Assembly: GCA_023014485.1 (NCBI GenBank) | Contig: JAJOZX010000088.1 | Location: 1,719,001 to 1,783,000, forward strand | Reading direction: 5' to 3' | Length of the DNA: 64,000 nucleotides | Source: Bathynomus jamesi | Lineage: Eukaryota > Arthropoda > Malacostraca > Isopoda > Cirolanidae | In this document: one piece after another, positions 34,351 through 44,878 of the stretch | Layout: every line of letters starts with the position of its first letter | Numbering within the stretch: position 1 is the stretch's first letter | Program-made: the position numbers and the translations under genes | The notes under the pieces: model-generated | Told to the model about the DNA's origin: nothing | Database searches by the model: none | What the model saw: only the letters and a program-made list of their open reading frames with translations

Positions 34351-35701
34351 CTAGGGGCACTCAATATATTTTGTCCCACCGTTTTTTCTTAGCTAAATAA
34401 TAGGCCATGGGGCTGAAATGTCTTTTGGGCCGTAAGTTTGAACTTTCTGTGCTTTACATAACTGGATTTTTCCAGTTTGAACCTCCCCTTCTTGTACAAA
34501 ACCGATGGTTAACGCAGTTTCGAAAATGGTGTCTGACACTGATGTGCGTCGTAAACAGAGAGCTGTCATCGAGTTCTTAACCGCAGAGAAGGAAACAGTT
34601 GGAAATATTCACAAACGTCTACAAAACGTTTACGGAGATGCTGTTGTTGATCGAAGCACAGTTGAACGCTGGTCTAAACGTGTGAAATCATCGGAGAGAG
34701 GGAGAGCCAGCCTCGATGATGAGCTACGCAGCGGTCGCCCGGCATCGGCTGTGACATCTCACATTGTGCAACGTGGTAACAGCAGCATTCGATCAAATCA
34801 ACGCATCACATACAAGGAGCTATGACTGGAGCTAGAAATTAGTGAAGGAAGTGTGAATACGATAATTCAGCAACTGGGATACTCAAAAGTGTGTTCATGG
34901 TTTGTTCCTTGCCAACTGACTGAAGACCACAAAGCCCAAAGAAAAGAAATTGCTTCTGAGTCGTTGAGTCGATACGAGACAGAAGGGATGACTTCCTTTC
35001 ACGAATTGTAAAGGGGAATGAGACATGGGTACACCCCTTTGAACCTGAAACAAAACGCCAATTCATGGAGTGGCATCACGCAGACTCCCCACGCAAAAAA
35101 AGTTCAAAATGGCTCCCTCTGCAGGAAAGGGTATGACTATCATCTTCTGGGTGATGAAATGAGTGATTCTGGTAGACATTATGAAGAAGGGACAAGCAAT
35201 CAACTCAGAGGCATATATTGCTACCCTACAGAGACTCCAGAGACGTATAAAGCGAGTTCGACCGGAGAGAAAATTGGAAGACGTCCTTCTTTTGCACGCT
35301 AACGCAAGACCACACAACAGTTTGCAAACAAGAGAGGCCATCACAAAAATGCGCTTGACTGTGTTACCCCACCCTCCATACAGCCCGGATCTGGCACCTT
35401 CAAACCTCCATTTGTTTGGGCCGATGAAGGATGCTATTCGTGGAAAAAAATTCAGAGTGACGATGAGGTTGTTGAGGAAGTTAAGAGGTGACTCCAGCGG
35501 AACCCAGCGGACTTTTACCAGCAAGGAATAAAGGCTCTTGTTTTGAGGTGGAGAAAAGCCGTAGAAAAGATGGAGACTATGTGGAAAAATCAAAACTTGT
35601 TAAAAAGGGATGTAACTACTTGTGTACAAAATTTCTGGAACTTACAAGGAAACTTGGAAAGAAAAAAAAAAGGTGTGGCAAAATATATTGAGTGGCCCTC
35701 G
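34351..35701 (+). mobile_element. mariner (DD34D) element, copy 3
   Basis: Ends CTAGGGGCACTCAATATATT and ...ATTGAGTGGCCCTCG followed by TA. 1,351 bp, near full length. Confidence 0.9.
34526..35531 (+). pseudogene. mariner transposase, copy 3
   Basis: ATG 34526 opens 100 codons (MVSDTDVRRKQ ... ITYKEL) before a TGA at 34823. A base loss near 34988 and a damaged TGDETW block (reads GNETWVH-like in another frame) follow. The C-terminal part retains HANARPH (the second catalytic Asp is replaced by Ala) and YSPDLAPSNLHLF (last Asp replaced by Asn). It is the most decayed of the three catalytically. Confidence 0.85.
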
Positions 35702-35996
35702 TATATATCACTAATATTTGTGACGGTCGAACTGCCTGCGAACTTACTTCCTTTCTTTCTTTGTTTCTTATGGCCGGCGAAATCACTTGTCAGATTTGGA
35801 TAAGACTTGGGGGTTAGAGGTAACTGAGGCTGTGGAAGAACATAGGCTATGTGGCGTCGGCCTCCGAGGTCATCTGAGGCCGCTGAATGCCTCTGTATTC
35901 CAGAATGGTTAAAAGATAGTGACATCATAGACACGTCATAAAAGCTAGTGACAAATTGGACGGAGCTCTATCATAGACACGTCATAAAATGGGGAA

Positions 35997-36037
<41 letters not shown>

Positions 36038-36070
36038 AACATCAGCTATGTGGCGTCAGCCACTGAGGTC

Positions 36071-36101
<31 letters not shown>

Positions 36102-36125
36102 TCGAAACCTACGGTAAAATTATTG
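35702..36125. repeat. Local duplicated segments and TA/CA microsatellites
   Basis: A block GGCTATGTGGCGTCGGCC at about 35847 recurs as GCTATGTGGCGTCAGCC at about 36045. CATAGACACGTCATAAAA also occurs twice. TA tracts are at 35998-36034 and 36073-36090. No gene is seen. Confidence 0.6.
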
Positions 36126-36367
36126 AATGCCCGGTTAGGTCAACTGTACGCCCTTGACGATTCGTTAGGTGAAGTCGTGATATTTTCGTTAAAACCAACG
36201 AAAATATCACGACTTAACCTAACCGGTCGTCAAGGGCGTACAATTAACCTACCCGGACATTCAATTAACCTACCCCGGCATTCAATTAATCTAATCGGGC
36301 ATTTAGGTGACCTAACCGGGCATTCAATTAACCTACCCGGGCATTCAGTTGACCTACCTAACCGGGC

Positions 36368-36412
<45 letters not shown>

Positions 36413-36451
36413 TTCAACTTCCACCCGAGCAACGCGGGTCGCTCCGCTAGT
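36126..36451 (+). mobile_element. Helitron-like 3' end with internal minisatellite
   Basis: It ends CTAG (36447-36450) before T, preceded by hairpin ACCCG/CGGGT around AGCAACG (36423-36439), as in the 540 copy. Inside are an inverted pair around about 36190 (CGTGATATTTTCGTT/AACGAAAATATCACG) and six or so units of a ~21-bp repeat (CATTCAATTAACCTACCCGG). A TA tract separates the minisatellite from the terminal hairpin. Confidence 0.5.
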
Positions 36452-36539
36452 CATTCATATAATATTTATGATTCATATGGACATAATGAATCACCAGCAT
36501 CTCTTGACGAAGCACCGGTAAATAGGTAGTTCTAACGAG

Positions 36540-36770
36540 TGATCAGAGTTTCAATCGGGATAATAACTAGTCAGTAAGGCCAGAACCTGACACAGCGCTT
36601 AGACCAACCAAATGCGGTCCATAATTTTAATCAGGAGGATAGAAACTGACGTAGCTTACTGATAGACTATTATTGCCAACATCGTTGGAAGTCGAACCTC
36701 CTTCCTGGATGTCTTCACTTCGTTTATAGGGAAGCAGTATTACCGAGTGAGCTACAGGCGCTGGCATATA
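36540..36770 (-). mobile_element. tRNA-derived SINE, type B
   Basis: The minus strand reads GCGCCTGTAGCTCACTCGGT (A box), then GGAGGTTCGACTTCC (B box) and a body TTGGTCTAAGCGCTGTGTCAG. This is the same order as the 22,965 copy. Confidence 0.7.
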
Positions 36771-36774
36771 CTAC

Positions 36775-36780
<6 letters not shown>

Positions 36781-36860
<80 letters not shown>
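36781..36860. repeat. (TA)n microsatellite
   Basis: About 80 bp of pure TA. Confidence 0.95.
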
Positions 36861-36864
<4 letters not shown>

Positions 36865-37060
36865 GTTGTTTCACGAAAGTAACACGTGAATAAAATTCAT
36901 GATGAAAATAACCACGAAGGAAAAAGGAAACACAGAATGGTGCTCAAGCGCTTTCGTCTAACGACATCCTCAGTAACACTCAGTGTTCCTGAGGATGTCG
37001 TTAGATGAAAGCGATTGAGCACCATTCTGTGTTTCCTTTTTCTTTCGTGGTTATTTTCAT

Positions 37061-37065
<5 letters not shown>
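36861..37065. repeat. Palindrome of family P terminus
   Basis: Arms about 36898-36976 and 36985-37065 are near-perfect inverted copies with a short spacer. Each arm has GTGTTTCCTTTT and CGAAAGCG blocks also seen at 847-950. TA tracts lie on both sides. Confidence 0.8.

Positions 37066-37108
<43 letters not shown>
37066..37108. repeat. (TA)n microsatellite
   Basis: TA tract reaching exactly to the TAGTGATG end of the hAT copy 2. Confidence 0.95.
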
Positions 37109-37111
<3 letters not shown>

Positions 37112-38561
37112 TGATGTAGGTCACATCCGCATCCGCATCCGCATCCGCGGAACATCCGCACATTTTCTCGCATCCGCATCCGCACCCGCTTCCGCACTTT
37201 GGACTGCGGATGTCGTGCGGATGTGGACCGTTGAGATAAAATGTCATTAATAAGCGGAAATTATCAAATTCTACTATATTAATAGAACTAGTTCATTGTG
37301 CGCAAAAGTGATGCAAGCGACAAGACGAGAGGCTGTTCTTGTATGAAGTTACTCTCTTGCAACCTACTTAGATCCACGTTACAAAGCTAAGTTATTTTCA
37401 CCTAGTACATTAGAACGAGTTAAATCATCACTTGGCAAAGCAGTTGAAAACTGCTTTGCCAAGTGATGATTTAACTCGTTCTAATGTACTAGGTGAAAAT
37501 AACTTAGCTTTGTAACGTGGATCTAAGTAGGTTGCAAGAGAGTAACTTCATACAAGAACAGCCTCTCGTCTTGTCGCTTGCATCACTTTTGCGCACAATG
37601 AACTAGCTTCAATCTCTTGAATCTGTCGCTTCGCCACCCACCAAAAGAATAAAAGTTTCAGTGACAGAACCAACACCTTCAACAAGCAAATCTATCACAG
37701 AATCTGTCTCTCAGTTTCTTGAGTCAAGCATCAATGACGAGACCTACGCGATGTCAAAAGCTGTAGTAAAAATGATCGAGAGCTATCACCAAGAAAAACG
37801 CCTGGCTGCATGTGATAATCCTATTAGTTGGTGGAAAAATACGCAGAATATCTATCCATACTTGAGTAAACTTGCAAGGAAACATTTAGCCTGTCCTTCA
37901 ACAAACGTACCAAGCGAGAGATTATTTAGCAGTGCTGGATTAATATATGATGAAAGAGAAACAGACTGGCAGCAGAAAAGGCAGAAAAATTAATGTTCCT
38001 TAAGCATAACCTTCCTATAATTAAGTTTGAACATTAAACGATGAACATCTTAGTTTACTTTATTTTAATTACTCATTTATAAATATGCCTAATAAAACTT
38101 TAAACTTAATATAAATAGTTATCAAGCTAATTAAAGATCTCTTTCTATAAGGGTGGAGGTTGGGGAAAGAGGTCGGTGGGGTGCATTTGAGTTGGGTTCA
38201 CGTCCCGCATCCTGGTAACACAATTATGGTTTCTAATTGTGGCTGAAACTCAACAAAATATAACGAATTTATTTGCAGACGAATTCACTAATTGATTTCT
38301 ATATTAGTTAGATGCTTGATATTATTTTATATGTTCAGAGAAAATACAGCAATTATTGTACAATTAATCAATTATACTACATTATAGCTACAGCTCTCTC
38401 TATATAATAACTTATTATATACGTTAAACACAACAAATCTCGAATATATCCTAAAAAATAACGAAAATGTAGACATCCGCATCCGCATCCGCGGATGTTG
38501 AAATCAAACATCCTCATCCGCATCCGCGGATGTGAAAAAAATGACATCCGCTACATCACTA
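37109..38561 (+). mobile_element. hAT element with GGATGC arrays (copy 2, internally inverted)
   Basis: Same TIRs and hexamer arrays as 2991-4286, reversed in orientation. It contains an extra inverted duplication: 37288-37447 is repeated in reverse at 37449-37606 with almost no spacer. In copy 1 this sequence is single (about 3970-4120). So copy 2 suffered a snap-back event. Confidence 0.85.
37640..38035 (+). pseudogene. hAT transposase C-terminal fragment, copy 2
   Basis: 110 open codons starting MTEPTPSTSKSITE, with WWKNTQNIYPYLSKLARKHL and PSERLFSSAGLIYDE. One or two lost bases near 37963 shift the frame just before the last motif (MFLKHNLPIIKFEH lies in the next frame). It differs from copy 1 at a handful of residues. 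Confidence 0.85.
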
Positions 38562-38575
38562 ATATATATTATATA

Positions 38576-39577
38576 TGTAGAGGCCGACCGGAAATCCGTT
38601 CCTCGCCGTTCTCAATCAGTCATGGAATCAAAACAAACGCTATACACGTGGGCATGAAACAGGCCCACAGGAAACATGGATTTTGTGGTATTTCCCGAAA
38701 CGACCACCAGAGGACATCACCAAGGCCTATAAAATGGAGTTTCTTTCTCAAATCATTCTTACTTGCCATTTTCTCGTTTTGGTCGTTACGTCTCACTCTC
38801 TGCACATTCAGTAGCACCACTCGTCACGCAACCCGCTCTCGGCCTTCAACACGTCTTCAGAGTGATCCAGCGTTGCGGTAAGCCTCTTGTCGGCCCCACT
38901 CGGCCTACAGTGTTTTGTTACGTCGTGCTTCCACAAGTTCTGCATAATCGCCTAGGCCCAAAAGTTTCTTCAAAACCGTTTCAAACTAACTCTTCCGTTA
39001 AGACCGCCGTAGGCCTATTCAAGTGTTGTACCAATACCGTAATTTTGTATCACTCTGTTATTGTGTTCATTCGTATAACTTATTTATTGTGCATCCGATT
39101 GTTTATGTGCTCTTTTATGCATTTTATTCTTACCGACCTAATCCATTTACTGTACCAACCTACTTGCATTATTTCAGTTATCAATAGGCTTCATTACTTA
39201 TTCTGTGTTCACCTCTGCATATCTCATTAGCCTACCTGAATTAGTGTACTTACTTAATAATTAGACTGTAGGCCCCTATAACCATTTTCTTAATGCTAAT
39301 AAATAATCAGTCATCTTTAGCATAGTGTAAATACCGTTATATAATTGTTAATCACTATAAATACCGTTATTGAAATGTTAATCACTGTGAACAAATAATT
39401 GATTTATTTTCCTAATTAAACACAAAACAACAAAGTAATTTCTCTCTCCTTATTAAATATTGTTTGTTTGGCTGTAGGCCAAACTGGTAACTATAATATA
39501 ATTATTCATTTCAATTTAATTCAGTAATTATAGTAAGCCTATTTTCTTAGCCACATCAAATTGGTGATCCGTAGACC
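38576..39577 (+). mobile_element. Isolated LTR with possible primer-binding site
   Basis: About 980 bp starting TGTAG and ending in CCACA (39555). It has a TATA box CCTATAAAATGG (about 38730) preceded by promoter-like sequence, and an AATAAA-type signal near 39300. Directly after the end, TGGTGATCCGTAGACC (39562-39577) resembles a tRNA primer-binding site. No gag/pol follows, so this is a 5' LTR stump. The class (gypsy or BEL/Pao) is not resolved. Confidence 0.5.
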
Positions 39578-39595
39578 ACTATATATATTATATAT

Positions 39596-39620
39596 ACACA
39601 CACGTGTGTGTGTGTGTGTG

Positions 39621-39670
<50 letters not shown>

Positions 39671-39720
39671 TGAGAGGCAGGGGAAAAGATGCATGCATGC
39701 ATACATACATACATACATAC
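39596..39720. repeat. Compound microsatellite (CA)n/(TG)n/(TA)n/(CATA)n
   Basis: ACACACACGTGTGTGTG, a TA tract 39621-39662, then GCATGCATGCATACATACAT units. Confidence 0.9.
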
Positions 39721-39758
39721 ATAAGATGTTTTCATAGCCTATTAAAAGAATGTGGCGC

Positions 39759-40262
39759 AGTAGTATAGCCGCAAAAGGGGAGAGTGCAAGAATGTTGCAA
39801 GTGATGACGTAATGTTGCAAAGGGGGCGGGGTTGTTGCAAAGGGGGTGGGGTTGTTGCAAAGGGGGTGGGTGTTGCAAAGGGGGGTGTTGCAAAAAAAAA
39901 AGAACAAAAAAATTCCCCCAAAGGGGGGATGCTGCAGGTGCAACAAGGAAAACTTGGAGGCGGCGTTATCCCCCAAGAGAAAGAAGGAGGAGAGAAAGGA
40001 GGAGGATAGGTGTTCTCCTGGCAGGAGCCAAGTGCATATTAAGACTTCAGCCGAGTAGGCGTTGTTTTATAGGCTCCTAATCAGCCAGTTGGCTTAGAAG
40101 GCGTAAATGGCTTGAGTTGCCAGATAGCGCCATGTATTCATTTAATTCTAATCGAAGACTGAGTTGCCAGATACCACTTTTTAGCGATACCATTGTATAC
40201 ATTATTATAGACTCCTAATCAGCCAGTTGGCTTAGAAGGCGTAAATGTTGTACTTTATTAAG
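39759..40262. repeat. Polinton left terminal inverted repeat
   Basis: Contains a 17-20-bp minisatellite GTTGCAAAGGGGGTGGG, a poly-A stretch, purine-rich sequence and TTTTATAGG (TATAAAA on the minus strand at 40065-40071, pointing outward). A 34-bp block (CCTAATCAGCCAGTTGGC...) occurs twice, at about 40076 and 40208. It borders the truncated PolB. Confidence 0.85.
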
Positions 40263-40264
40263 TA

Positions 40265-43200
40265 AGTATTACCTACATTTACGATCTCCATGACCTCTTT
40301 ATCGGGGGCATTGGCATAATCCCAGACATCGCTATAACTTTGTGCCAAATGAATGCTGCCTCTGCCGGTATTCTGCGCAAATTTTCCCCATAGACTGTTT
40401 AGACACAACTTTGCACTAAACGCGCTTGCCAGGATTCTTTACAATTTGGACACGATCAAGTTGTATACCTTCGCGGTCGCGGTAACGTTGAATATAGCCA
40501 GACTTTTCATCTTCGGTATCAACTACTCGCGGATACCCTGATGCCTCAAACTTATCCTTCAAAAAGGTGTTTATATATGGTGTGAAAAGGTTGGGTAGCT
40601 TCTGAAACCTCCACACCTCATGTATCTTCAGTATTCTATAACCATGGCGTACGGCTAGGGCCAACTCAGGACTTGTATATACGCCTCTGAGCTTACGCTG
40701 GTGGGGTATATGGTTACACTCGCCGTTATCCTCTTCCGCGCACTTCACGCACAGGGGAAACATGAGCTTGTCGTCGATAACGACAGTAAGATCGGCATCC
40801 ATAAATTGCGTGGGGGGAGTACGTCTACGAAAGAGAGCCCAAAGTAACGATCATTCAAATTTTTTGAAAATTCATTGATGGAGGGTAGGCTAGGTCCCAC
40901 CAGTTTCTCAGGAGCGCCCACGGGGTACGGATTGCTCTTCATCACGTATGGGTATAAAGAACAGAAATCGTAGTAATGGAGCTTCACGCCCTCCGTAGGT
41001 GGGAAGTATAGTCTGAAAGGATTTGTACGTCCTCCAAACAAGCTATCACCACATTTGAGAGGATCCAGCACCATTGAACGCTTGATCGTGTTTATTTCCT
41101 CACGGTACACCTCGTCTGTCTCCATCCGTGCATCATATTCATGCTCCCACAAGACTTTGTGAGTGAACTGTGATCCTATAAGTTGATCGCGGGTGCGGGT
41201 CGATGCAAGACAGTCGGCAGGAGACCTACCGTGGATATCTCCGGTGATTCCGCACTCAGGACGGGGGCATCCATGCCACCAGCAACCGTTAAAGGAGTAC
41301 ACAGTCTTCACACCAGTGACACGGTTTTCACTTAACCCATCAACCCAAAAAACACGTCCATTAATCTTAATGGGTACTTCACCCGTGTTGCGGGCGTGCT
41401 TTATGTATACACCTGTCTGTTGCTGTAGGTGTATGAGCCAGTAAATAGCCTTGTGCCCGTAACTACGGGGATTGTTTCGGTGAATAATGGCTAAGGTGTC
41501 TTTCGGCATGAAGTTATTCTTGAACACCGTAAAACAATGATGCGATGGTGGTTGCGACTTGCAGTGGATCGCATTTGAAACGGGCTATGTACATCCTTCT
41601 AAAGGCCTGGAAACATACTCTAAGCACGCGCACATCATTCACGCAATAACGCTCACATTCATCAGCTATATTATAAGGGTTACTTTCATTAAAACTGCCG
41701 TAGTATCGATCAAAGTATTCACGTTCATCCATACAGTCAAAATAATGTTTGGGGGGTGGTGGGTCTACGTAGTTTAAAGTCTCGCTGGTGAGGAAAGTGT
41801 AAGGGAAGTATCCTTTGGAAAGTTCAGCTGCTACTCCCATCACCTTGGGTAGCTTTGCTAATTTACAAGGTGTGAATAATAAAGTATCTTTAAATTGTAC
41901 ATTGCCTCTTATCTGCATCTGTATTAATTTGTTGCCTCTTTTCAATGGATCACCTGTAAATATCTCAGAGGATTCGTGTTCAAGCAACTCCTTATAAAGG
42001 AACTGCGTGTCAAACTTTGCCCGGTTATGGGCGAGAATATACACAGTCATTTTTTTGAACTTGTCGGCTAACTTGACAATATAGGACACAAATAGTTTCA
42101 CAGGACTATCGCGGACACTCGTTTTAAAAACGTTTGTCCGTTTACCACATTTGGGGCACTCGTCACATTCGATACCCATACACTCATCACAGATGGTCTG
42201 GCTCACAAGTAAATGTGGAATTACCTCTTTGGTTTCAGCGTTCGTATATGTTTCTATATCGTAGTACACAGTTATACAAGGGTTATTTTTAGGCTTAGCA
42301 TCTTTCATATAACATACATGCTTTACTCCATCCGCCTTATAATCCTCCTGGCATGTAGGACAGTGAATTACGTCACACTTGTGCTTAAATTTCCCCCAAT
42401 TATCCATTGTGTGAAACATACCACATTCACAGATTCTCATTTTCCTGCACGTGCCAATTGATTTATGGAAATCAAAACAGATATTATTGAAAAATGTGCG
42501 TCTACACACATCACAGTCTCTCTTCTCAGCTTCAACTACACGGCTTTCACATTTGGTGCTTTTACACTGCTCACATACCATGTGACATTCTTTACAATGT
42601 CTCACTATATCATCCGCAAACTCGAGGCACCCCTTACACAAATCATGATGTCTCCCATATTTTCGACTTTTGTCATAACTAGCGTAAAGCCCCCTTATAT
42701 TACGGATGGGGAGATACGTTGTCCCTGACAATCCTAAAATAAGTAGGGGTCTTGTACGATCTCTCACACAGCTTTTAAAAACATACACAGTCCTACGACG
42801 ATCATCCAACCCAAACACAACTATGCGGACATTCATTTCCTGTTCTACCCTTCTCAGCTCTTCAGGACCCATATTACAGTCAAATTCAAGTTCACAGTCT
42901 ACAGCTAGTTTACGGGCACGCTCCACGACTGTAGGCAACCAAATTTTTTGAGTTCGTGCATTTTGTACAGTAAACATACGTGCTAAGAGTACTGCTATAA
43001 AGCCGCAACCACGATCGACGTTTATATGCTTTCGGTAAATAGTCGGAGAATTGAAGTTAAGAGTATACGGTATGGCACTATGACCCGCAACACGGTATAC
43101 ATGGTCAATATTTACCGTGAAGTTGTCCATATTGAAGGCTATACTACTTTGGGCGGCTTGCATTATACGCCTAATATATATTCTACATCTTCAGCCGCCA

Positions 43201-43849
43201 AACGTCTAAATGGCACTATCACCCAATAATCGTCTACATCACCGTCATCTGACCCGAATCCAAAGGACAGACTCGTCCTGACTTCACGCTCGTCACGATT
43301 CTGAAGAGCAAACTCTATAATATGCTGTACAACCCGGCGTACCCGCGCTCAATTCCATTGCTATACATGACTCTAGGGTCGACCCTGACTCTATACCGAT
43401 TTCTAGTCAAGGCTGGGTGGGGGCTGCGGAGCGCACCAATTCCAGCGTTATAGCATCCTCAACAGAACGGGGGCGGCGGATGAATTAGTGGATATATTAG
43501 CGGAAGGTGCTGCTGATGGGGGGCCTGTTGCGTAGGAGGTTGAGGGTTGGGGATCTATTATTGTAGACTTAACAGAACGGGGGGCGGCGGATGAATAAGG
43601 GGTATATTAGCGGGAGGTGCTGCTGGGGGGTTGTTGCGTAAGAGGTTGAGGGTTGGGGATCTATTACCGCTGCAACAGCGCGTATTTCGGGCGCTTTATA
43701 CCTGACGTGGGGTTCTCATACCGCTTTGGACGTGCTACCGGTATCGCTGGTGAGGGTCGTTGGCAGGGGAGGAGATCACAACTACACTGTCGTCGAGGTC
43801 ATCCGTAATGTCAATGATGGGATGCTCTACCTCATCGTCATTCACGGTT
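40265..43849 (-). pseudogene. POLB: Protein-primed DNA polymerase B (Polinton PolB), truncated and frameshifted
   Basis: Minus-strand reading from 43849: acidic N-terminus, a proline-rich linker with a 106-bp duplication, then a 549-codon frame (43163-41514). That frame has a possible OTU-like stretch (GCGFIAVLLARMF), several zinc-finger-like CxxC pairs, ExoI YYDIET (about 42250-42267), ExoII AHNRAKFDTQF and ExoIII YCVNDV. After a frameshift near 41525 comes polymerase motif A (YYDFCSLYPYV, 40936-40978). After another near 40800 and one near 40430 comes motif B (LNSLWGKFAQN). Motif C (DTDS) and the thumb are absent, because the gene stops at the left TIR. No ATG suits the first exon. See the splice acceptor at 43850. 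Confidence 0.92.
43463..43665 (-). repeat. 106-bp tandem duplication in PolB linker
   Basis: The block starting AACAGAACGGGGGCGGCGGA at about 43463 recurs at about 43569 with a few indels. On the minus strand it encodes proline-rich sequence, so copy number could vary without harming the fold. Confidence 0.75.
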
Positions 43850-43872
43850 CTGTGGGAGAAGAAAATATAAGG
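43850..43872 (-). promoter_or_regulatory. Strong 3' splice site before PolB
   Basis: The minus strand reads ATATTTTCTTCTCCCACAG, a pyrimidine tract plus CAG ending at 43850. The exon then begins at 43849 with AACCGTGAATG. No in-frame ATG of good context precedes it, so a distant upstream exon must provide the start. This matches the phase-2 donors at 53.2-54.0 kb. Confidence 0.65.
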
Positions 43873-43935
43873 AACAGCACTCAAAATTTGTAATATTTTG
43901 TAAATGACCCACTTAGGAGTGTGACGTGTTAGAAA

Positions 43936-44563
43936 TGGACTCTGTAGAAAAATTCAGATTCACGAGCCCATCCACATGTATTATATCTGGACCTACAGGA
44001 TGTGGTAAAACTGTGTTTATGCTTAAAATCATTAAAAAAAGGGAGAGATGTTCTCGAAATTTGTGCATAAAGTTATATGGTGCTATTCGACGTATCAATC
44101 AGTGTTCAACGAGTACCAAGATGATATTTTGTTCCACAAAGGCGTATATGACGTTAATTCGTTAAAGGGAAATGAACATACAATCATTGTAATTGACGAT
44201 CTCATGTTGGAGATGGATAAAACGTTTGCCGAGACATTTACAGTATTCTCCCACCATCTTAACATAAGCGTGTTCTTCATCAATCAGAATCTATTTTTCA
44301 AAAATAGATACATGCGCGATGTGTCGTTAAATACGCAATATCTAGTCTTATTCGCGCAACGTAGAGATGTATCACAAATTGGGGTATTAGCCAATCAAAT
44401 GTTCCCGAATCAGCGTAAGGAGTTTTTGGAAGTTTATAAAGAAGCTACAAGCACGCGTTACGGATATTTGCTTTGCGACCTTCATCCGCGAAACACGTTT
44501 AGAGTGCTTCTGCGAACGAATATATTTCCAAACGAGCCTGAAACGGTGTATATTCCAGAATGA
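43936..44563 (+). pseudogene. ATP: Packaging ATPase (FtsK/HerA type), one frameshift
   Basis: Genome-packaging ATPase of the Polinton virion. Walker A GPTGCGKT at 43990-44013 and Walker B IIVIDDLM at about 44183-44206. The first frame (ATG 43936) ends soon after Walker A and the second (44048-44563) carries the rest, so one base is lost near 44040. It ends PETVYIPE. It lies divergent to PolB, 90 bp from its acceptor, and its stop overlaps the start of the next ORF (ATGA at 44561). Confidence 0.88.
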
Positions 44564-44869
44564 CAAAGAGACTAAAGAAATACCGTGAATTAATAAATCT
44601 ATCATCGACTGCCCCGGGCAATGCAGCAGATGTTTATTAAAAATATCGACGCCGACTTTTTAAAATGCAACTGTGAAATCTGTCTTAACGTTATAAATTG
44701 CAATGTATCAATGAAAACCCATCAGAAGGCTCGCCTACGCCGCTACAAGAACATAATACGTGCACTCGCTCGTAAAAGTCAAACTGTAGCGAAGAAAAAA
44801 CGAATTATTGTACAAAACAGGAGGGTATTTCTCCCCATCTTATTTTCAGTTTGGGTCCTTACTGACTAG
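44561..44869 (+). pseudogene. Small basic virion-type protein of unknown function
   Basis: The ATG at 44561 overlaps the ATPase stop (ATGA). The first 26 codons (MTKRLKKYRELINLSS) are followed by a frame change near 44636 into an 80-codon frame with CNCEICLNVINC and a very basic stretch (RLRRYKNIIRALARKSQ, VAKKKRIIVQN), ending in a hydrophobic FLPILFSV. A basic region plus short hydrophobic tail recalls the adenovirus pX/pVI-like peptides described for adintoviruses, but this is inference. Confidence 0.6.
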
Positions 44870-44878
44870 ATTAATATA

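Noticed and set aside
39812..40080. ORFs in the left Polinton TIR
   Set aside because: They are readings of the GTTGCAAAGGGGG minisatellite and purine tracts in all frames.
39759..40262. An independent interspersed repeat flanking the Polinton by chance
   Set aside because: The AG/CT ends, inverted arrangement and 6-bp TGGCGC duplication show these are the Polinton TIRs.
41559..43229. Plus-strand ORFs across PolB
   Set aside because: They are antisense to the PolB frames, which carry recognised motifs.
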